From contig NZ_CP007145.1 of the NCBI RefSeq assembly GCF_000576555.1, positions 682,001-746,000 on the forward strand: a stretch of DNA of 64,000 bases, given 5' to 3'. Within the stretch, counting starts at the first letter, position 1; each line of letters starts with the position of its first letter. The notes under the pieces were generated by a model. It worked only from the letters and a program-made list of their open reading frames with translations. It ran no database searches and had not been told where the DNA came from. This DNA is from Hymenobacter swuensis DY53 (GTDB lineage Bacteria; Bacteroidota; Bacteroidia; Cytophagales; Hymenobacteraceae). Shown here piece after piece: positions 32,957 to 41,841 of the stretch. A program made the position numbers and the translations under genes.

Positions 32957-34843
32957 CTAGCGTACGTCCCAGCGGTATAACCGCAGGTTGCCGGTTTCGG
33001 CTACGAGGGTGAGCTGTTGCTGAGCGGGCAGGGCGGCCCCGGCCTCAATGAGCTGCCGGGCCTGGGGGTTGGTTTGCTGCCTGCTTAACAGGTTGGTTCC
33101 ATCATAATAGCTCTGGTCGAATAACACCAGAATTGGCTTGCCTGCCGCGCGAAGCTGCTGGCGCAGCTTTGGAGTCGGGCCCTGGGGGCTGAAGATGCTG
33201 CGAAGCTGCTGAATATGCGCCTGCGGCGTGCGGGAAAGCTTGCTGGCCATCAGGGGTAGGTTGGTGTGCAGGGCCAGCTGGTAAGCGTGGAGGGAATGCG
33301 CATTGTCATCATCCACGGTCAGGGCCATATCCTCGCTGCCTACGTGGAAAAACGGTACCGGCAAAATGGCCTGATACTGCTCGGGGTGTAGCTGCTGCAA
33401 CAGTGGCTGCAGCTCCGGAAACTCCTTTTCGTTGGTGAGTACATCGGGCAGTAATGATTTGCGGTAGTGCTTCACCGTGTCGCGGGTATCGAGCAAGGCC
33501 AGTGCTACCAGTGCCACCATCACGGCCCAGCGTCCGGGCCAGCGGCTGAAGCGCAGCCAGAAATCGAGGCTTGCCAACACGAGCAGGTTAACGGCCCAGA
33601 AGAACGGCCAACTGAATCGCGCCACCGCCCGAAAATGGGTAACGGCAGCAGTCAGCTTCTGCAGGTAGTAAAATGCGCTGAAGTAGTTCTGAAAAGTATA
33701 CTGGCCGTCCGCTACACTATATTCAGTTCCGATTGACACCGCCAGCCCAACCAGGGCCGCGCCCAAGAGCACGCCCAGGAAAGCCCGCTCGGGCGTTGCC
33801 CGCCAAGCCGCCTGAAAGCGTTGAACGGCTGGCCTGCGTACTACGCAGGCCCCGGCAAAAAACGTCAGTCCGAACAGGGCAAACGCCCCCAGGTATGCCA
33901 CCGATTCGTAGGTTGGTTGCTCCCGGGGTGCCAGCCAGAAATGCACGGTTTCATAGCTGTTCGTCCGGATTAGGGCGGAAAGCTGGAGCTTCCAGGGTGC
34001 AAAATTGAAGCCCGTTGCCTCCATGCTGCGCAACGCGTAATAGCCATCGGAAAGGCGAATTGCCAGAAAGCATACGGCAAACGGTACCAACGTAAGCAGC
34101 AACCCGGCTCCGCTGAGCGACCAGGACCGCCATTGCTGGCGCGGGAGCAGCCACCACGCAAAAAAACCGGCCGTGGTAAGCGCCAGCAAAGGCAGGTAGT
34201 ACAGGTGAGCCAGGCCGGCCGCAATAAAGCCCAGTAACAGCCCCAGCACCCACCGCCAGATAGGCCGGCCAGTCTGCGCCCGCTCGTAGAGACCCAGCAG
34301 GCCCCAGATGGCCAGTAGTACCACCCAGCTGTACGACAGGTTAAAATGGCCCACCAGCAGGCGGCTGGTTTGTGGATTCAGCCAGGGCAAAACCACGGCA
34401 AAAATGAGCACCAGCCCCCAATGCTGCACCAGGCGGCGTAGAATGGCTACCAGTAGCGCCGTACTTACGAAGAAGCCCAGCAGCAGCAGCCAGTGGTACA
34501 CATCCAGCGCGTAGGGCGTGAGGTCGAAGATATAATGTGACCAGAGCCGAACCGGAATGGCCAGCAAAGGGGTGTTATCGGTATAGAAGACATAGTCTCC
34601 GAACGGGTAATTCATCAGGCCAAACCAGCCCAAACCGTTCTGCCAGGGCTGCTGAATGTAGGCCTGAAAGGTGAAGTAGTTTTTGGCTCCGTCCTGTGTG
34701 GTGACCAGCAGATGCTGGCCCGGCTGCAGCACCAATTGCCCAAAAGCCCGCATAACCAGCAGGGCTTGAAACAGCAGGGCCAGGGCCAGCAAAAGGTTAT
34801 GGGAGGGCCGCCAGCGCCAAACCGCCGCGAATGAAGTACGCAT
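32957..34843 (-). CDS. Polytopic membrane protein, GT-C-like architecture
   Basis: A 628-aa protein with about eleven hydrophobic segments in the first 470 residues and a soluble C-terminal domain (about 480-628). The first periplasmic loop contains TTQDGAKNYFTFQAYIQ and a later MNYPFGDYV segment, a layout like GT-C glycosyltransferases and related O-antigen or mannosyl transfer proteins. I do not see a conclusive catalytic motif, so the role is unproven. It lies 68 bases from the deacetylase gene on the same strand. Confidence 0.7.
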   Translation of the reverse strand: MRTSFAAVWRWRPSHNLLLALALLFQALLVMRAFGQLVLQPGQHLLVTTQDGAKNYFTFQAYIQQPWQNGLGWFGLMNYPFGDYVFYTDNTPLLAIPVRLWSHYIFDLTPYALDVYHWLLLLGFFVSTALLVAILRRLVQHWGLVLIFAVVLPWLNPQTSRLLVGHFNLSYSWVVLLAIWGLLGLYERAQTGRPIWRWVLGLLLGFIAAGLAHLYYLPLLALTTAGFFAWWLLPRQQWRSWSLSGAGLLLTLVPFAVCFLAIRLSDGYYALRSMEATGFNFAPWKLQLSALIRTNSYETVHFWLAPREQPTYESVAYLGAFALFGLTFFAGACVVRRPAVQRFQAAWRATPERAFLGVLLGAALVGLAVSIGTEYSVADGQYTFQNYFSAFYYLQKLTAAVTHFRAVARFSWPFFWAVNLLVLASLDFWLRFSRWPGRWAVMVALVALALLDTRDTVKHYRKSLLPDVLTNEKEFPELQPLLQQLHPEQYQAILPVPFFHVGSEDMALTVDDDNAHSLHAYQLALHTNLPLMASKLSRTPQAHIQQLRSIFSPQGPTPKLRQQLRAAGKPILVLFDQSYYDGTNLLSRQQTNPQARQLIEAGAALPAQQQLTLVAETGNLRLYRWDVR

Positions 34844-34911
34844 ACTGGAAGTGCGGAGCGTGAAGAGAAGCTCACGCCGAAGAAATGATGAACAGATTAT
34901 TCGGGCGGCAA

Positions 34912-36174
34912 CTACCGCACTACTGACACGGTGCGCAGCCGCCTGTGGTGGCCAACCCGCAACTCAGTTACATAGGTACCGGCCGCCGGAAAGCGTTGGA
35001 CGTCCAGCCAGACCTCATGCTGGCCAGCTGGCTGGGTAGTGCCATTTTGCAGCAGCAGAATTTCGCGACCCTGCATATCCAGCACCCGCAGCCACACGGC
35101 GGCTGGTAGGGGTAGCTGATACACCAGTAAACTGGATTGAGCAAAAGGATTCGGATAGTTGGGCAACAGATTCAGCTTTTCATCCAGGAGCGCGTCCTCA
35201 TCTTTCGCCACTTCCTCATCGGAGATGGAAGAGGCAACAACGGGCCGTTCGGGCTGCAGCACCTGGCCGGTCTGGTGTTTTACCTGCACGTACTGATGTC
35301 CAATAAAAGCCAGATGCTTCGCATCCCAGGGGTCGCCCTGGCGCTGATCGGTCATCGTCTGGCAGTAGGCCTTATACACTTGACGCTGATTGTTCTGCTG
35401 ACTGGCCGTCAGATTGACGGGCCGGCGGCTTACATCGTAGCCCACGTACTTAAAAAACCGGCATTCCTGCTGCTGCATAGCATGCTGGGCTAATGCGCCG
35501 GCCAAGTAATGGTCGGAATGGTCGCCGGGGTTACACCGCGCCTCTGCCTGCGGAATGTGTAGGGTGAGCTGGCCTTTGATGGCCTCACGCATCAGCAGGC
35601 CGCGAATCGTCTGGCTCAGATCATTCCACGAAACGTAAGGCGCGCCGCCGTTCAGCGGAGTAAGCGGGCGGCCGTAATCCCGCAGTTGCTGCAGACTCTG
35701 GAAATTACCGCGCGCCAGCCCCCGGCCATGTACTCCACCATCCGGCAGGTGCAGATAGTAGGCTACCGTATTCTGATAGCGGTACACATCAAGGCTATGT
35801 CCATTGATAACCAAGCGGGTAACAGCCGGAACAATGCTGGCGGCCGGGGTAGCCAAGTCAGCAGCTTGCCGTACGGATGCCCGGTGACCTGCTTCGCGGC
35901 TTTGCCAGTAGGCATCAGCCGGCTCATTGGCCTGTCCTCCCGTCAGACAGATGAAAACTGTTTTGCGGCGCGTGTGGCGTACTTCCTCGCACACGGCAGC
36001 CCCCATAAACAACTGCCAGTCATCGGGGTGCGCCGTTAGAACAGCCGTCCATTTGGGTGTGGCCTGGGTAGTGGAGCAGGCCGGCGGCATGGGGCTACCT
36101 ATTTGGGCATAAGTGGTTGCCGGGCGTTGACAAACTATTCCTAGTAGAAGAATCCAGAGTATGGTTTTTCTCAT
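34912..36174 (-). CDS. Secreted PIG-L family deacetylase with type IX sorting domain
   Basis: A 420-aa exported enzyme. A signal peptide (ending TTYAQ) is followed by a PIG-L/LmbE N-acetylglucosamine deacetylase domain with the metal motif AHPDDWQLFMG and a later GDHSDHYLAG. The last 85 residues begin NLLPNYPNPFAQSSLLVYQL and end LRTVSVVR, the hallmark of a type IX secretion (T9SS type A) C-terminal domain. It is thus probably delivered to the cell surface to modify polysaccharide. A TAACTTTG promoter element lies upstream. Confidence 0.9.
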   Translation of the reverse strand: MRKTILWILLLGIVCQRPATTYAQIGSPMPPACSTTQATPKWTAVLTAHPDDWQLFMGAAVCEEVRHTRRKTVFICLTGGQANEPADAYWQSREAGHRASVRQAADLATPAASIVPAVTRLVINGHSLDVYRYQNTVAYYLHLPDGGVHGRGLARGNFQSLQQLRDYGRPLTPLNGGAPYVSWNDLSQTIRGLLMREAIKGQLTLHIPQAEARCNPGDHSDHYLAGALAQHAMQQQECRFFKYVGYDVSRRPVNLTASQQNNQRQVYKAYCQTMTDQRQGDPWDAKHLAFIGHQYVQVKHQTGQVLQPERPVVASSISDEEVAKDEDALLDEKLNLLPNYPNPFAQSSLLVYQLPLPAAVWLRVLDMQGREILLLQNGTTQPAGQHEVWLDVQRFPAAGTYVTELRVGHHRRLRTVSVVR

Positions 36175-36215
36175 CTGGTAGCAGTGGGAGCAGGGTGAGG
36201 GAGTCCCTGTACTTC

Positions 36216-36223
36216 CAAAGTTA
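36216..36223 (-). promoter_or_regulatory. -7 element of the PIG-L gene (TAACTTTG)
   Basis: TAACTTTG on the minus strand matches TAnnTTTG, 41 bases upstream of the deacetylase start codon. Confidence 0.5.
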
Positions 36224-36460
36224 TCGGTTCAGCTGCGGGAATTTTTCCTTCGCGGTTTATTCTTTAGACCAACGGCGGAATCGAGCTAGTCAATGGCCTG
36301 TATAAAACGGCAGAACGCCTCATTCAGCGGATTTTTAGACTGAATAACCGGGCGTAAATAACTAGCAACAAGGTAAGCAGAGTGCTCTGCCAAGTATGCT
36401 AAACCGCCACCTGAAAACGCCGCTACATGGAGGCAACAGAACTGTAAAATACAGTGAAAG
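36224..36460. other. Intergenic stretch between divergent envelope genes
   Basis: The sequence is more AT-rich than the surroundings and contains no supported gene. Beyond the deacetylase promoter element at its left edge and the large inverted repeat at its right edge I see no feature. Confidence 0.4.
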
Positions 36461-36552
36461 TCTGCACCAGATCCGGGTTTTCTGCTTTACAGCCTGCTTC
36501 CCGGTTCTGCGGAAAGCAGGCTGTAAAGCAGAAAACCCGGATCTGGTGCAGA
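36461..36552. repeat. Perfect 39-bp inverted repeat upstream of a lipoprotein gene
   Basis: Arms 36461-36499 and 36514-36552 are exactly complementary over 39 bases (the arm starts TCTGCACCAGATCCGGGTTT), with a 14-base loop. It lies 59 bases before the ATG at 36612, between divergent genes, so it is not a terminator for either. Its sequence matches no other repeat in the window. Confidence 0.9.
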
Positions 36553-36611
36553 AATGATTTTGCGGCTTGCTGCCGGATGAGTACTCTTGCTGAAAGTATC
36601 CTTTGTGCTAT

Positions 36612-37349
36612 ATGTGGTATTCGTATCTGCTGCCTGTCATCGGCCTGATTTTGGGAGGCTGCACCGTTTATGCTCCCGTGCAGCCAACCATGCCGTTGCT
36701 GACGGAGGTTGGACAAGCTGAAATTCACGCCAGTATGCAGCTTTCGGGGCGGCTGGAAGCGGTGGGAGCGTATTCGCCGGCTCCGCACATGCTGCTGACC
36801 GGGGCCGGAACGGTAGGAGTAAAAACGGGCGGTGATACGTACCTGCGCACCCGTCAGGCCGAGTTCGGTATTGGCGGCTACCGGGAGTTCGGAACCAATG
36901 GGCTGCTGACGGTCATCGGTGGGGGCGGCCTGGGCGTCACGCGCCGGCGCACCTGCCTCTGGGGCTGCGACGACGTGCAGGGGCGTACCAGTAAGCTGTT
37001 CGGGCAGGTTGGGGCGGCCTGGGAACTACCCAACAGCTGGCTGGGCCTGACGTACCGGCTGGCGTACGTGGAGTTCTACCAGGTTAGCCAGGATGCGGTG
37101 GGGCTGGCCGACTTCGGGTCCTTCCGGCATGAAATCATGCTGTTTCGGCGGCAATGGTTGTTTGGGAGTGAGCAGTGGTTTGCCCAGAGCACGCTCGGCT
37201 TATCCATTAGCTCTCTGCGCAACTCCGCCCGCTCCTTAGCCATTCCAGATAGGGTGGCCGATGCCCGTTGGGAGGTTGCCGGGGTGCCCACGCCGCTGCT
37301 GAGTATCGGTATCGGTTGGCAGCCCGCTATGCGGCCAAAGAAACGCTAA
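36612..37349 (+). CDS. Outer-membrane lipoprotein, paralogue 3 of 3
   Basis: A 245-aa lipoprotein with lipobox LGGC (Cys17). It begins CTVYAPVQPTMPLLTEVGQAE and continues HASMQLSGRLEAVGAYSPAP, clearly parallel to the 29.9 kb protein (SGYFSGRVEGSAAYSP). An inner CLWGC Cys pair is unique to this copy. Strand-rich, with Gly/aromatic alternation. I use the ATG rather than the TTG nine bases upstream. Function unknown. Confidence 0.8.
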   Translation: MWYSYLLPVIGLILGGCTVYAPVQPTMPLLTEVGQAEIHASMQLSGRLEAVGAYSPAPHMLLTGAGTVGVKTGGDTYLRTRQAEFGIGGYREFGTNGLLTVIGGGGLGVTRRRTCLWGCDDVQGRTSKLFGQVGAAWELPNSWLGLTYRLAYVEFYQVSQDAVGLADFGSFRHEIMLFRRQWLFGSEQWFAQSTLGLSISSLRNSARSLAIPDRVADARWEVAGVPTPLLSIGIGWQPAMRPKKR

Positions 37350-37369
37350 CTCCTCGTAGCGTTGCTGTT

Positions 37370-38149
37370 TCATTCAATCGGCTCCAGTTCCAACATGACC
37401 ACCGTATCAAACGCCTGCACCGATTTACCCCGGAACGTCTGCAGGCCTTCCCGCTTATAGGGCAGATGTGGTGCCCAGCGCATCCAGGTATTCGAAACGT
37501 AGCCCGCCGGACTCTGGCGCAGCTTCGGAAATGCATCGGTAGGGGTCCAGATGGTAGTAGTGTCAGTGCCGCGCTGGGTAAGAATGTACGGCTGCACTAC
37601 GGCTGAACCGTCCTTCTTGGTTTTGCGTCGTTGGATGTAATCACGCCGGATAAACACTTCATCCGCAACTGTCGGCAGGCTCTCCAATACCACATATATC
37701 CCGGCTGCAGGCAACTGTATGCGCTGATTGCGCAAGTCGAGCCGCAACTGCGTCCGGCGCTTGGGGATAGAATCAGGTGGCGCAAACAAAAAAGGCTGTT
37801 TCAGCAGTTCCGGCCCCAGCATTTCCGCTCCCGCTCCCCGTTGGTGGAGGCTCACCTGTAAACGCCCCGCCGTAAAGCGACAGTGCAACGGTATCACCAG
37901 CGAAGCCAAAGTGTATGTCTGGCCGGAATCGGGAGCCGGCAGCCACACAACGCAGCGCTGCTGAGGCACCAGGGGGCGCGTACCCCGGATGTAGCTGCCG
38001 TGAAACGTACCCGTCACCGACCTTGCTACATGCCCCCGTACCGCTACTTCTGGCAAGGCAATAGTGCGGGCTGAGTCGGTGATTGTCAGTTGGGCGTGGG
38101 CAATAACGGGGCTGAGCAATAGCAGCAGCAGAGGTAAATGCAGGTTCAT
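37370..38149 (-). CDS. Secreted hypothetical protein, tandem paralogue B
   Basis: A 259-aa protein with a signal peptide (LLLLLLSPVIAHAQ) and an unrecognised domain. The segment RLDLRNQRIQLPAAGIYVVL, then ESLPTVADEVFIRR, is clearly related to RFDVSSQRLLLPRAGVFVVA and LPTIPEETFVRH in the adjacent upstream gene. The two genes overlap by four bases (stop of the first and ATG of this one), so they are probably translationally coupled. The early segment LPEVAVRGH is like the junction after a CarboxypepD_reg fold. Confidence 0.72.
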   Translation of the reverse strand: MNLHLPLLLLLLSPVIAHAQLTITDSARTIALPEVAVRGHVARSVTGTFHGSYIRGTRPLVPQQRCVVWLPAPDSGQTYTLASLVIPLHCRFTAGRLQVSLHQRGAGAEMLGPELLKQPFLFAPPDSIPKRRTQLRLDLRNQRIQLPAAGIYVVLESLPTVADEVFIRRDYIQRRKTKKDGSAVVQPYILTQRGTDTTTIWTPTDAFPKLRQSPAGYVSNTWMRWAPHLPYKREGLQTFRGKSVQAFDTVVMLELEPIE

Positions 38150-39021
38150 AATTCTTCCACTTCCAGTTCCAGCTCATAATTGTAGTCGCTCACCGATTCC
38201 CGGGGCAGTGCCCGGCGCATCGGGGCCAGGTCCTGCGGTACCGACTGCCAACTCGGGGGCTGGCCCCGCCGGCCGACCAGCAGCCAGGAATGACAATCCG
38301 CTGCCGTATTCACCAGCCGGTAAGCCAGGGTCGGGAAAGTTGTTGTTGCTACCAGCCGTGTGCTACCATCGGGGCGGCGCAGCTCCTCGTAGCCATAGGA
38401 GCGGGTACTCGTGCCGGGTTGTATTTTCCGAAAATCCAGGTCCTGCGGAGGCGTTTTGCCGTCGTACGTGGCGGCCAGAATCCGGTGGCGCACGAAGGTT
38501 TCCTCTGGGATGGTAGGTAGGCCAGCGGCTACCACAAATACGCCGGCCCGGGGCAGGAGCAGCCGCTGGCTTGAAACATCAAACCGGAGCCAGCCCTTTT
38601 TCTCCACTGCTGTTTCGGCCGTGAGCAGCAGCGGCTGCGTCAGCAGATTCCGGGCGGTTTCGGGGCCGGCAGTAAGGGTTCCCGGACTAAGCCAGAGCTG
38701 CAGACGGCCTTCGGGCAGGTTGCGACGGTGTTTGGGCAGGTCCTGCACCGTTTCAGGCATGCGCGCACCCAGCCGCAGCCGTACGGCCCGCACCACGTAC
38801 ACCCGCGCTGTATCGGGCGGCCCGTGCCACACGGCTACGGCGCGCCCAGGCGTCAGTTCCCGCCCAAAAGCGGTGCGCAGGCCTCTGGTTTCGCCGGGCG
38901 GACTTAGCGTCAGCAGGCGGGGCTGAGCATGCACGTTTACTTCCGGCAGGTGCTGGCGCAGGCGGGCAGTGTCGGGGGATGCGGTAAGCAGCAGAAGCGA
39001 GGAGGATAATAGCAAAAACAT
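38146..39021 (-). CDS. Secreted hypothetical protein, tandem paralogue A
   Basis: A 291-aa protein with a hydrophobic N-terminus (MFLLLSSSLLLLTASP) and the same two-block pattern as the following gene, to which it is a diverged duplicate. I place the start at this Met; the 89 upstream in-frame codons cross the sucD terminator and do not look coding. Domain identity is unknown. Signal and tandem arrangement suggest envelope proteins, perhaps hetero-oligomeric. Confidence 0.72.
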   Translation of the reverse strand: MFLLLSSSLLLLTASPDTARLRQHLPEVNVHAQPRLLTLSPPGETRGLRTAFGRELTPGRAVAVWHGPPDTARVYVVRAVRLRLGARMPETVQDLPKHRRNLPEGRLQLWLSPGTLTAGPETARNLLTQPLLLTAETAVEKKGWLRFDVSSQRLLLPRAGVFVVAAGLPTIPEETFVRHRILAATYDGKTPPQDLDFRKIQPGTSTRSYGYEELRRPDGSTRLVATTTFPTLAYRLVNTAADCHSWLLVGRRGQPPSWQSVPQDLAPMRRALPRESVSDYNYELELEVEEL

Positions 39022-39108
39022 AAGAAAGTAGTCGGATAACCCGGCGGGCCGCTGCCAGGCCGAGGGCACAAGTATATAGCGTATATCGAATAAGATACGA
39101 TCCGGCGC

Positions 39109-39146
39109 AAAAAAACCGGCCGCCTCTGCGTAGCAGAAGCGGCCGG
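39109..39146 (-). terminator. Terminator of sucD
   Basis: On the minus strand CCGGCCGCTTCTGC, a short loop, then GCAGAGGCGGCCGG followed by seven T. It lies about 24 bases past the sucD stop. Confidence 0.9.
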
Positions 39147-39169
39147 TCAGGCAAACAGGCAGGCGAAGA

Positions 39170-40051
39170 TTACTTCGCGCCCAGTACGCGTAGCATGGTG
39201 TCACCGATTTCAGCGGGCGAATCCACCACGTGGATACCGCACTCGCGCATGATGGCCATTTTAGCGGCAGCCGTATCGTCGGCACCACCTACGATGGCAC
39301 CGGCGTGGCCCATGCGGCGGCCGGGAGGTGCGGTCTGGCCGGCGATGAAGCCTACCACGGGCTTCTTGTTGCCGGTTTCCTTGATCCAGCGAGCAGCTTC
39401 GGCTTCCATGCCGCCGCCAATTTCGCCAATCATCACGATGCCCTCGGTTTCGGGGTCGTTCATGAGCAGTTCTACGGCTTCCTTGGTGGTGGTCCCGATG
39501 ATGGGGTCACCGCCGATGCCGATAGCCGTGGTCTGGCCCAGGCCGGCTTTGGTGAGCTGGTCAACGGCCTCGTAGGTCAGCGTGCCCGATTTCGACACGA
39601 TGCCCACGCGGCCTTTCTGGAAGATGAAGCCGGGCATGATGCCCACTTTGCACTCGCCGGCGGTCATCACGCCGGGGCAGTTCGGCCCAATCATGCGCAG
39701 ACCCTCGCGGCCCTTCAGGTATTCCTTCACCGCAATCATATCCTTGGTTGGAATGCCTTCGGTGATGGTTACGATAACTTTAATGCCCGCGTCGGCAGCT
39801 TCCATGATGGCGTCGGCGGCGAAAGCCGGCGGCACGAAGATGATGCTGGTATCGGCGCCGGTTTCGGCTACGGCCTCGGCCACGGTGTTGAACACGGGAC
39901 GCTCCAGGTGCTGCGAACCGCCTTTGCCAGGCGTTACGCCACCCACCACGTTGGTGCCGTACTCAATCATCTGTTGGGCGTGAAACGAGCCTTCGGAGCC
40001 GGTGAAGCCCTGCACAATCACTTTGGAATTCTTGTTTACCAGAACACTCAT
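39170..40051 (-). CDS. sucD: Succinate--CoA ligase alpha subunit
   Basis: A 293-aa SucD, the subunit that binds CoA and carries the phospho-histidine of succinyl-CoA synthetase in the TCA cycle. Visible are the Rossmann CoA-binding start ([18 protein letters not shown]), [20 protein letters not shown] and the GHAGAIVGG His loop. The start at MSVLVNKN is chosen over an in-frame upstream Met because a TACTTTTG promoter element lies between. The beta subunit gene is not in the window. Confidence 0.97.
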   Translation of the reverse strand: MSVLVNKNSKVIVQGFTGSEGSFHAQQMIEYGTNVVGGVTPGKGGSQHLERPVFNTVAEAVAETGADTSIIFVPPAFAADAIMEAADAGIKVIVTITEGIPTKDMIAVKEYLKGREGLRMIGPNCPGVMTAGECKVGIMPGFIFQKGRVGIVSKSGTLTYEAVDQLTKAGLGQTTAIGIGGDPIIGTTTKEAVELLMNDPETEGIVMIGEIGGGMEAEAARWIKETGNKKPVVGFIAGQTAPPGRRMGHAGAIVGGADDTAAAKMAIMRECGIHVVDSPAEIGDTMLRVLGAK

Positions 40052-40121
40052 AGAAGTGGGGTTAGCGGAAGATGCGGGTTGAGGGTGGGGTACTAGGCCG
40101 CCGGGCAAAACCGACGGTGCG

Positions 40122-40129
40122 CAAAAGTA
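40122..40129 (-). promoter_or_regulatory. -7 element of sucD (TACTTTTG)
   Basis: TACTTTTG on the minus strand matches TAnnTTTG and lies 71 bases upstream of the sucD ATG. Confidence 0.55.
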
Positions 40130-40253
40130 GGCTTTTTTGCCTGTTGGGCGAAGCATTGTTTGTCATTCCCGCGGAAACACGGTATCTGAGCGGCGCGGGG
40201 CTGTTGGTGTCACTTACTGCGGGCGGCACCCTGCCGCTCCCACCCGAAATCCG

Positions 40254-40261
40254 TACCTTTG
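40254..40261 (+). promoter_or_regulatory. -7 element of the PLP synthase gene (TACCTTTG)
   Basis: TACCTTTG matches TAnnTTTG, identical to the pheT element, 37 bases before the ATG. Confidence 0.6.
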
Positions 40262-40298
40262 CGGCCCTCTCTCTCAAAACCGCTTACCCTTCTCACCC

Positions 40299-41276
40299 AT
40301 GTACTTTAATAACATCGTTGAGGCCATCGGCAATACGCCGCTGGTGAAACTCAACCGCGTCGCCGACGGCATCAAAGGCACCGTGCTGGCCAAGGTAGAA
40401 TACTTCAACCCCGGCAACTCGGTGAAAGACCGCATGGCCGTGAAAATGGTGGAAGACGCCGAAAAAGCTGGTCTGCTCAAGCCCGGCGGCACCATCATCG
40501 AGGGCACCAGCGGCAACACCGGCATGGGCCTGGCCCTGGCCGCCATTGCCAAAGGCTACAGCTGCATCTTCGTGATGAGCGACAAGCAGAGCAAGGAAAA
40601 GCAGGACATTCTGCGGGCCGTGGGTGCGCAGGTGGTGGTCTGCCCCGTAGATGTGGCCCCCGAAGACCCGCGCTCTTACTACTCGGTGGCCAAGCGCCTG
40701 AGCGAGGAAACGCCCAACTCGTTCTACCCCAACCAGTACGACAACATGTCGAACACGGCGGCGCACTACGAAAGCACCGGCCCCGAAATCTGGAAGCAGA
40801 CGGAAGGCACCATCACGCACCTGGCCTGTGGCGTAGGAACCGGCGGCACCATCTGCGGCACGGCCAAGTACCTGAAGGAGCAGAACCCGGCCGTGGTAAC
40901 GGTGGGCCTCGATACGTACGGCTCGGTGTTCAAGAAATACAAGGAGACGGGGATTTTCGATGAGAACGAAATCTATCCTTATAAGACGGAAGGCATTGGG
41001 GAAGATATTCTGCCCAAGAATGTTAACTTCGACTTGATTGACCTGTTCATTAAAGTAACCGATCAGGACGCTGCCGTCATGACGCGTCGCTTAGCCAAAG
41101 AAGAAGGCCTGTTCGTAGGCTGGTCGTGCGGCTCGGCAGTGCATGGGGCCTTGGAATATGCTAAAGAATACCTGCAGGAAGGCGACACGATGGTCATCAT
41201 TTTGCCTGACCACGGTACGCGCTACCTGGGGAAAATCTATAACGACGACTGGATGCGGGCGCAGGGCTGGTTATAA
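40299..41276 (+). CDS. PLP-dependent cysteine synthase / cystathionine beta-synthase
   Basis: A 325-aa fold-type II PLP enzyme. The PLP lysine is Lys43 in NPGNSVKDR; the substrate loop is EGTSGNTGMGLA and the phosphate-binding loop GVGTGGTICG. Details such as YKTEGIGEDILPKN and a C-terminal RYLGKIYNDDWMR favour the catalytic core of cystathionine beta-synthase over O-acetylserine sulfhydrylase, but no CBS-pair domain is present. Either reaction concerns sulfur amino-acid synthesis. The gene is divergent from sucD. Confidence 0.92.
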   Translation: MYFNNIVEAIGNTPLVKLNRVADGIKGTVLAKVEYFNPGNSVKDRMAVKMVEDAEKAGLLKPGGTIIEGTSGNTGMGLALAAIAKGYSCIFVMSDKQSKEKQDILRAVGAQVVVCPVDVAPEDPRSYYSVAKRLSEETPNSFYPNQYDNMSNTAAHYESTGPEIWKQTEGTITHLACGVGTGGTICGTAKYLKEQNPAVVTVGLDTYGSVFKKYKETGIFDENEIYPYKTEGIGEDILPKNVNFDLIDLFIKVTDQDAAVMTRRLAKEEGLFVGWSCGSAVHGALEYAKEYLQEGDTMVIILPDHGTRYLGKIYNDDWMRAQGWL

Positions 41277-41323
41277 GCCCGAGGCCGCAGCTGCTTGTCT
41301 TACTTCATCAATACACCCCAATT

Positions 41324-41735
41324 ATGGCCCGAAAGCTGCGGAACGTCGTGCTGGTAGACGATAACGAAACGACCAGCTTCCTGAATAACCGGCTGCTGAG
41401 CCGGCTGGAAGTGGCCGATCAGGTACACACTTTCTCCAAAGCCGAACAGGCCTACCAGCAGATCTGGGGCGGCTCCAAAGGCGAAGTGCCGGCCGAGGAC
41501 GCGCCCGACCTGGTATTTGTAGACCTGAAAATGCCAGGCATGGATGGCTTCGAGTTTCTAAAGCTCTACAGTGCCCTGCCTGATTCAGTGCGGGAGCAAA
41601 CTGTTATGGCCGTACTCACCACCTCCATGCACGCCGCTGACACCGCCCGCGTGGCCCAGTAACGAAGGCGTAGAGTATCTGGCTAAGCCCCTGACCGAGG
41701 AAAAGATGGAGAAACTACTCAAAAAGCGGTTTTAA
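41324..41735 (+). pseudogene. Single-domain response regulator, frameshifted near the C-terminus
   Basis: A CheY-like receiver with VDDN (11-14) and phospho-acceptor Asp67 in FVDLKMPGMDG. The frame stops at 112 aa after RVAQ, but from base 41661 the +1 frame continues NEGVEYLAKPLTEEKMEKLL to a stop at 41733-41735, supplying the missing final strand and helix with the conserved Lys-Pro. One extra T at 41660 would explain this. Restoring the frame gives about 136 aa, the normal size. It may be a real mutation or a sequence error. No kinase is adjacent. Confidence 0.8.
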
Positions 41736-41740
41736 GTAAT

Positions 41741-41836
41741 AGAAGCGAGACTAGTAGAAGTGAGAGGAGAGACTTTCGTTCAATGGCACATTGCCAGAAC
41801 GAAAGTCTCTCCTCTCACTTCTCTAGTCTCGCTTCT
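41741..41836. repeat. Long inverted repeat between convergent genes
   Basis: The left arm (41741-41780) starts AGAAGCGAGACTAGTAGAAG and is nearly the exact complement of 41798-41836, around an inner CAATGGCACATTG palindrome. It lies between the receiver gene and the adenine deaminase gene and could stop transcription from both sides. Confidence 0.88.
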
Positions 41837-41841
41837 CCATT

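Noticed and set aside
41657..41665. Programmed +1 frameshift in the response regulator (CAG TAA C)
   Set aside because: There is no supporting slippery sequence or family precedent known to me. An insertion or a sequencing error is simpler.
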